A stretch of 64,000 nt of DNA. Source: Pseudoalteromonas sp. FUC4 (GTDB lineage Bacteria; Pseudomonadota; Gammaproteobacteria; Enterobacterales; Alteromonadaceae). Below, piece by piece: positions 59,363 to 64,000 of this stretch. The position numbers were made by a program, and so were the translations under genes. Each line of letters starts with the position of its first letter. Within the stretch, counting starts at the first letter, position 1. The stretch spans positions 1,223,837 through 1,287,836 of the forward strand of contig NZ_SEUI01000001.1 of NCBI RefSeq assembly GCF_008370255.1, written 5' to 3'. Below the pieces are notes generated by a model that saw only the letters and a program-made list of their open reading frames with translations, was not told the DNA's origin and did no database searches.

Positions 59363-62035
59363 ATGTTTTCAGGACGACCGGTTAGTAAAGGGCTATTAAC
59401 CTCTGTACTTATTCATACCATTTTACTCACCATCGGTGTTGGGTTAACTTATATTGCTCATATTAAGCATCAAGATGCACTTAACAACAAAATAAATGAA
59501 GCCCTTACTAGTCGACTTTCTACGCTTTCATCAGGCGTAGAAAGCAGGCTCGATTTATATAAGTATGGTCTATTTGGTTTAAAAGGCTTTGTTCACGGCA
59601 TAGGTGTTAACAACCTAAACTACAAAGCAATTTCTAATTACTCTAACAGCCGTAACTATGCCCAAGAATTCCCCGGCGCAAACGGTATTGGTTTTATAAG
59701 AAAAGTAAACTCTGAAAACTTAAATCAATTTCTACAAACTGCAAAAAACGATCGCCCTGATCATATATTTAATATAAAAAAACTCACGAACAAGAGTAAT
59801 GAACTTTTTATTATTCAATACATATTTCCTGAAAAAAGCAATTTACAAGCCATTGGGTTAGATATTAGTTCAGAGGAAATGCGTCAACAAACGGCTCTAA
59901 ATGCAGCCATTAATAATAGCACTCAACTAACAGCTCCCATTACGTTGGTGCAAGCTGATAAAAAAGCACAGCAAGGCTTTTTAATCTTACTGCCAGTTTA
60001 TAAAAAAACGATTATTCCTAAAAACAAAAATCAACGTTTAGAGCAGTTACTAGGATGGGTTTACTCCCCTTTATTAATTAATAATATTTTGGACTCTTTA
60101 TCACAGGTAGATGAAAATCACCTCATTATTACCGACCTTAATAGTAGCGCCGACTTTTTTAGTTATGGCGCTAAAAGTACTTCTACAAATTTCTATCACA
60201 GTGAAGTAATAGAGGTTATGGGAAGAAAGTGGAAAATAACAATTAATGCCTCAGATGAATTTATTGAAACACTTCACTTACCAAGTAAGTATAAAGTATT
60301 AGTCAATGGTATGTTTTACACGCTAGGCTGTATGCTTATGGCTTTTTTAATACAGTTATTTATTTTTAGACGAAACCAAAGAATTAAAAGAAAAGCACTA
60401 CAAGCAAAAAAAAATAAGCTCGCATTACAACAAGCAAATTTAAGACTAGAAAGTGAAGTAAAACAACGCACCAAAGAAATTGCGGATATAAGTATGCTTC
60501 AGCGTAGCATTTTAAATAGTGCTAGCTATTCGATTATTGCTACCGACATAAATGGCTTAATTACATTATTTAATCCCGCCTCTGAAAAGTTATTAGGCTA
60601 TAGAGCGCAAGATGTTATTGGAATTGAAAACCCTGGCATTTTTCATTTAGAAGAAGAAATTATAAAAAAAGCTCAGCAACTAAGTACTGAATTAAATAAA
60701 CCTGTCTCCCCTAGTTTTGAAGTTTTGATATTAAAAGCAACAGCAACTAAGCCTGATATTAATCAGTGGACATACATTTCCTCTACGGGTAAAAAAATAC
60801 AAGTTAATATAAGCGTAACCTCTTTATTGAGCAATGAAAATGACGTTGTTGGTTATTTGGGGGTAGCATATGATTTAACCGAACAAATTGACCACGAGCA
60901 AGCACTCGGTCACGCAAAAGAACTTGCTGAGCAAGCATCCCAAGCTAAATCTGAGTTTTTAGCAAATATGAGCCACGAAATACGAACCCCAATGAACGGT
61001 ATACTTGGCACATTGCAGCTACTACAAGAGCAGCCACTCAATGAAAAGTCAAAAGAGTATTTAAAAAAATCACTGTATTCAACTCGAGCACTCACCACTA
61101 TTATTAATGATATTCTCGATTTTTCTAAAATTGAGGCCGGCAAGCTTTCATTAGAGCATAAACCTTTTGATCTTTTTGAACTTATTCATCACTTGGAGTC
61201 TGATTTAGCCCTACAAGCACACGATAAAAACATATACCTTAAATTTGAAATTAATATTAAACATAAATTCTGGATTGGCGACCCTGTTAGATTAAGACAA
61301 ATATTTTTAAATTTAATATCCAACGCAATTAAGTTCACCTCACAAGGCGGTGTAACGATAAGCTTTAACTTAACGAATGAAAAAAGAATATGCTGCAAGG
61401 TCTCAGACACAGGTATAGGAATATCAGAGCAAGCAATTGAGCGCTTATTTGAGCGCTTTGAACAAGCAGAAAAATCAACCACTCGTGAATATGGCGGCAC
61501 TGGCCTTGGTTTGCCTATCACTAAATCGTTAATCAATTTAATGCATGGCGAAATAAAAGTATTGAGCCAGTTAGGTTCTGGTAGCCAGTTTTACGTCTAC
61601 CTACCTTTAGAGCAGGCTAAAGTAGACGAGAGCGAATTAAAAACAAGCTGTGCAGAATTTCCTGACTTGTCTGAAAAAATTATTTTATTAGCAGAAGATA
61701 ATAAAATAAACCAATTAGTAGCCTCAGCCATGCTTGAACCTACTAAAGCAACAGTTGTAATAGCCAACAACGGCTTAGAAGCAATTGAGCTGTACAAGTC
61801 GCATAAGCCCGATATTATTTTTATGGATATACAAATGCCTAAAATGGACGGACTTGAAGCATGTAAACAAATTAAAGTACTTGATAGTGAGCAAGTTGTT
61901 ATTGCTTTAACTGCGAATGTGTTTACAGAACAAAAAGAAATATACAAACAATTATTTGATGGCTATGTTTCTAAGCCAATAGAAAAACATGAGCTTGTCG
62001 GCATGTTATCGACACTTAGCTTAGTAAGTAATTAG
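59363..62035 (+). CDS. hybrid sensor histidine kinase, CHASE-PAS-HisKA-HATPase-REC
   Basis: Membrane hybrid kinase of about 890 residues from ATG 59363 (AAAGGATGGG lies upstream; an in-frame start at 59330 has no ribosome site). Order: one helix (VLIHTILLTIGVGLTYIAHI), a periplasmic CHASE domain (NYAQEFPGANGIGFIRKV), a second helix near 320-340, a coiled coil, a PAS domain (NSASYSIIATDINGLITLFN), HisKA with His near 538 (MSHEIRTPMNG), HATPase (NLISNAIKFTSQGGV, GGTGLGLPITKSL) and a receiver with Asp near 822 (DIIFMDIQMPKMDG). No output domain or partner gene is adjacent, so the target is unknown. Confidence 0.93.
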   Translation: MFSGRPVSKGLLTSVLIHTILLTIGVGLTYIAHIKHQDALNNKINEALTSRLSTLSSGVESRLDLYKYGLFGLKGFVHGIGVNNLNYKAISNYSNSRNYAQEFPGANGIGFIRKVNSENLNQFLQTAKNDRPDHIFNIKKLTNKSNELFIIQYIFPEKSNLQAIGLDISSEEMRQQTALNAAINNSTQLTAPITLVQADKKAQQGFLILLPVYKKTIIPKNKNQRLEQLLGWVYSPLLINNILDSLSQVDENHLIITDLNSSADFFSYGAKSTSTNFYHSEVIEVMGRKWKITINASDEFIETLHLPSKYKVLVNGMFYTLGCMLMAFLIQLFIFRRNQRIKRKALQAKKNKLALQQANLRLESEVKQRTKEIADISMLQRSILNSASYSIIATDINGLITLFNPASEKLLGYRAQDVIGIENPGIFHLEEEIIKKAQQLSTELNKPVSPSFEVLILKATATKPDINQWTYISSTGKKIQVNISVTSLLSNENDVVGYLGVAYDLTEQIDHEQALGHAKELAEQASQAKSEFLANMSHEIRTPMNGILGTLQLLQEQPLNEKSKEYLKKSLYSTRALTTIINDILDFSKIEAGKLSLEHKPFDLFELIHHLESDLALQAHDKNIYLKFEINIKHKFWIGDPVRLRQIFLNLISNAIKFTSQGGVTISFNLTNEKRICCKVSDTGIGISEQAIERLFERFEQAEKSTTREYGGTGLGLPITKSLINLMHGEIKVLSQLGSGSQFYVYLPLEQAKVDESELKTSCAEFPDLSEKIILLAEDNKINQLVASAMLEPTKATVVIANNGLEAIELYKSHKPDIIFMDIQMPKMDGLEACKQIKVLDSEQVVIALTANVFTEQKEIYKQLFDGYVSKPIEKHELVGMLSTLSLVSN

Positions 62036-62050
62036 TCATACTGAAGGCAT

Positions 62051-62093
62051 TAAAAAACCCAGTTATTGTTACCTTTCGATATTAATAACTGGG
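62051..62093 (-). terminator. terminator after tRNA-Ser
   Basis: CCCAGTTATT / AATAACTGGG, perfect 10-bp stem with a 16-nt loop. The T run lies on the minus strand, so it ends the tRNA-Ser transcript; on the plus strand it is only a hairpin after the hybrid kinase gene. Confidence 0.85.
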
Positions 62094-62105
62094 CTCTAAG
62101 AATAA

Positions 62106-62195
62106 TGGTGGAGGGAGAGGGATTCGAACCCTCGTTAGGGATAAACCTAAACACACTTTCCAGGCGTGCGCCTTCAGCCACTCAGCCATCCCTCC
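62106..62195 (-). tRNA. tRNA-Ser(GGA)
   Basis: Class II tRNA of 90 nt with acceptor GGAGGGA / TCCCTCC, D-arm GGCTGAGTGGC, anticodon loop CTGGAAA giving anticodon GGA, a long variable arm, the T-arm GGTTCGAATCC, and an encoded CCA end. Reads UCY serine codons. Confidence 0.95.
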
Positions 62196-62319
62196 ACGGT
62201 GCTGCAATTGTGTAATGCAACAGCGCGCTATAGTATGAAATAGACCCTTAAGGTGCAAGGCATTTTTAAATTTGGGCCTTTAAATGCTTATTAATCAAGC
62301 AACACATACCTATAGGCAC

Positions 62320-62354
62320 AAAAAAACGGCTAAATCTAAGACTTAACCGTTTTT
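62320..62354 (-). terminator. terminator after nadA
   Basis: AAAAACGGTTAA / TTAGCCGTTTTT on the minus strand, with one G-U pair, and a T run, 18 nt beyond the nadA stop. Confidence 0.85.
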
Positions 62355-62371
62355 AATTTATACTTTAAAAG

Positions 62372-63412
62372 TTACTTAGCCATGCTCGCAGTAAACTCAA
62401 GCATGCGATTTAAGGATTTAAGTGCGCCTTCGCGTAAATCCATATCAACGAATACTTCTTTACCTTTAGCGCTTATGAGGGCTTCCTCAATCGCTTTTAA
62501 GCCATTCATTGCCATCCAAGGGCAATGTGCGCAACTTTTACATGAAGCGCCCTCACCTGCCGTAGGAGCCGCAAAAAACTCTTTATCTGGACATAGTTGC
62601 TGCATTTTATAAAAGATACCGCGATCGGTTGCTACAATAAACTTTTTGTTGTCCATTGTTTGCGCTGCTTTGATCAATTGGCTCGTAGATCCAACCGAAT
62701 CGGCAAGAGCAACTATTTCTGCTGGTGACTCAGGATGAACTAAAACGCCTGCATCTGGGTGTAGCGCTTTCATGTCCTTAAGTGCTTTTGTTTTAAACTC
62801 GTCATGTACAATACATGCGCCATTCCACATAAGCATATCTGCGCCGGTATTTTTTTGAATATAACTACCAAGGTGCTTATCTGGGCCCCAAATGATTTTT
62901 TCGCCTTGCTCATCGAGGTGCTCTACTATTTCAAGTGCACATGATGACGTTACAATCCAATCTGCACGCGCTTTAACAGCCGTAGAGGTATTTGCATATA
63001 CAACTACTTTACGATCAGGGTGCTGATCGCAAAACGCAGAAAACTCGTCTATCGGACAGCCAATGTCTAACGAACATGTTGCTTCAAGCGTAGGCATAAC
63101 AACTGTTTTATTTGGCGTTAAAATTTTAGCTGTTTCGCCCATAAATTTCACGCCCGCAACGATGATCATATCTGCATCGTGACGTGCGCCAAAACGCGCC
63201 ATTTCTAGCGAGTCGGCAACGCAGCCGCCAGTTTCTTCAGCAAGTGCTTGAATTTCAGGATCGGTATAATAATGGGCAACAAGTACTGCATTTTTATCTT
63301 TTAGTAATTGTTTTATACGCGCTTTATATTCGCCTTGCTCGTCTTGTGTTAACGGTGCTGGCTTAGGGGGAAAGATATAACCTTCAGGCATAATAGTTTG
63401 AGCTAGACTCAT
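62372..63412 (-). CDS. nadA: quinolinate synthase A
   Basis: 4Fe-4S enzyme that condenses iminoaspartate with dihydroxyacetone phosphate to quinolinate in NAD biosynthesis. About 346 residues from ATG 63412; a GTG at 63424 is the alternative start, and neither has a strong ribosome site. Markers: [20 protein letters not shown], cluster Cys in [11 protein letters not shown] and in [18 protein letters not shown], and [18 protein letters not shown]. Monocistronic here, without nadB. Confidence 0.95.
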   Translation of the reverse strand: MSLAQTIMPEGYIFPPKPAPLTQDEQGEYKARIKQLLKDKNAVLVAHYYTDPEIQALAEETGGCVADSLEMARFGARHDADMIIVAGVKFMGETAKILTPNKTVVMPTLEATCSLDIGCPIDEFSAFCDQHPDRKVVVYANTSTAVKARADWIVTSSCALEIVEHLDEQGEKIIWGPDKHLGSYIQKNTGADMLMWNGACIVHDEFKTKALKDMKALHPDAGVLVHPESPAEIVALADSVGSTSQLIKAAQTMDNKKFIVATDRGIFYKMQQLCPDKEFFAAPTAGEGASCKSCAHCPWMAMNGLKAIEEALISAKGKEVFVDMDLREGALKSLNRMLEFTASMAK

Positions 63413-63553
63413 GTTCTCGACCACTTATCTACAGTGCATTAATTAGGGCGAATTATACGAGAATATGAAAGCAAATAACAGCAAACTAGTAAGGCTGTTT
63501 ATAAAAAATAAAGTGGGAAATTAAAAAAGAATATAAAGGAATGTATTAGAGAG

Positions 63554-63629
63554 TGGTGGGTCATGATGGATTTGAACCATCGACCAATTGATTAAAAGTC
63601 AACTGCTCTACCAACTGAGCTAATGACCC
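63554..63629 (-). tRNA. tRNA-Lys(TTT), copy 1
   Basis: 76-nt tRNA. Acceptor GGGTCAT / ATGACCC, D-arm AGCTCAGTTGGTAGAGC, anticodon stem-loop with CTTTTAA giving TTT, T-arm GGTTCAAATCC, encoded CCA. Last gene of the array in the transcription direction. Confidence 0.96.
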
Positions 63630-63692
63630 GCTCTAATATAAATCTGCTTTGTAAAAAGCTGCGTAAATCCGCCGATTAATACTTTCATAGAA

Positions 63693-63768
63693 TGGTGGGT
63701 TATGATGGATTTGAACCATCGACCAATTGATTAAAAGTCAACTGCTCTACCAACTGAGCTAATAACCC
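63693..63768 (-). tRNA. tRNA-Lys(TTT), copy 2
   Basis: 76-nt tRNA identical to copy 1 except for acceptor GGGTTAT / ATAACCC: the fifth acceptor pair is T-A in place of C-G, a compensated change. Confidence 0.96.
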
Positions 63769-63772
63769 AATC

Positions 63773-63799
63773 TATGCGCTTATGCGCTTATGCGCTTAT
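63773..63799 (+). repeat. short tandem repeat in tRNA-Lys spacer
   Basis: Three exact copies of TATGCGCT plus a trailing TAT, between tRNA-Lys copies 2 and 3. Probably slippage-derived. Confidence 0.85.
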
Positions 63800-63867
63800 C
63801 CAATTATGAATGAAGCTTACGTAAATCCGCCGACTGATGCCAAACCGTATTCACAATGAATAAAGAA

Positions 63868-63943
63868 TGGTGGGTCATGATGGATTTGAACCATCGACCA
63901 ATTGATTAAAAGTCAACTGCTCTACCAACTGAGCTAATGACCC
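63868..63943 (-). tRNA. tRNA-Lys(TTT), copy 3
   Basis: 76-nt tRNA with the GGGTCAT / ATGACCC acceptor, as copy 1. Spacers share the segment CGTAAATCCGCCGA with the gap between copies 1 and 2. Confidence 0.96.
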
Positions 63944-63967
63944 GCTCTTATATAACTTTTCATAGAA

Positions 63968-64000
63968 TGGTGGGTTATGATGGATTTGAACCATCGACCA
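63968..64000 (-). tRNA. tRNA-Lys, copy 4 (partial at window edge)
   Basis: The 3' half of a further copy: CCA end, acceptor strand ATAACCC (as copy 2) and T-arm are inside the window; the anticodon lies outside. Identity as Lys is inferred from the matching sequence and from the same TTTCATAGAATGG spacer that precedes copy 2. Confidence 0.85.

Noticed and set aside
63554..64000. CRISPR-like regular repeats near the right edge
   Set aside because: The repeats are complete tRNA-Lys genes with CCA ends and unequal spacers; no cas genes are present.

Overview
The window looks like chromosomal DNA of a marine gammaproteobacterium of the order Alteromonadales, most likely Pseudoalteromonas. The reasons are the AT-rich codon use, three large TonB-dependent receptors, the cbb3 oxidase-fnr-uspE-ttcA gene order shared with Shewanella-type genomes, a recC-recB-recD operon without ptrA, and a tRNA-Lys array. 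Species is inferred; no rRNA is present. Most of the window is ordinary housekeeping DNA. The accessory signal is in the first 4 kb, around 32-34 kb and at 47-59 kb.

Layout. 1-3.5 kb (minus): a FecI sigma factor, FecR anti-sigma and FecA-like receptor system whose receptor gene runs off the left edge and carries an extra N-terminal STN signalling domain. A ~264-bp MITE-like repeat sits just upstream of fecI, and an inverted second copy sits directly upstream of a soluble chemotaxis receptor gene at 33.6 kb. 3.9-6.8 kb: a DUF2937 membrane protein, a LysR regulator, and a divergent peroxiredoxin plus exported HAD dehalogenase pair. 7-9.7 kb: a PilZ-like protein and the aguA-aguB agmatine-to-putrescine pair. 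9.7-14.3 kb: mfd, csiV and a small lipoprotein. 14.4-18.3 kb (minus): an unknown membrane protein and a TonB receptor. 19-29.8 kb: ccoNOQP, ccoH, ccoI, ccoS, a TauE/SafE-like protein, fnr, uspE and ttcA, i.e. microaerobic respiration, its copper/assembly factors and its regulator.

29.8-34 kb (minus): a secreted lipase-like hydrolase with a membrane-anchored partner, then the chemotaxis receptor. 34-43 kb: recC-recB-recD. 43-46.7 kb: a third TonB receptor and an old yellow enzyme. 47.3-48.2 kb: an epoxide hydrolase/haloalkane dehalogenase-like gene broken by one frameshift and one in-frame stop. 48.4 kb: a universal stress protein.

49.3-59.1 kb is the most coherent accessory locus: a tripartite tricarboxylate transporter (TctC plus a fused TctA-TctB), a PrpF-family isomerase, a 63-aa orphan protein, an OprD-like porin, and a divergent operon encoding a TctD-like response regulator, a TctE-like kinase and a periplasmic binding protein without a transporter. 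The three minus-strand transcription units each carry the same direct repeat upstream, CTGTCA-N5-CTGTCA with an 11-bp period, where an OmpR-type regulator would be expected to bind. I read this as one regulon for sensing, outer-membrane entry, uptake and isomerisation of a tricarboxylate. The substrate is not determined by the sequence.

59.3-64 kb: an orphan CHASE-PAS hybrid kinase, tRNA-Ser(GGA), nadA, and a tandem array of at least four tRNA-Lys(TTT) genes leaving the window on the right.
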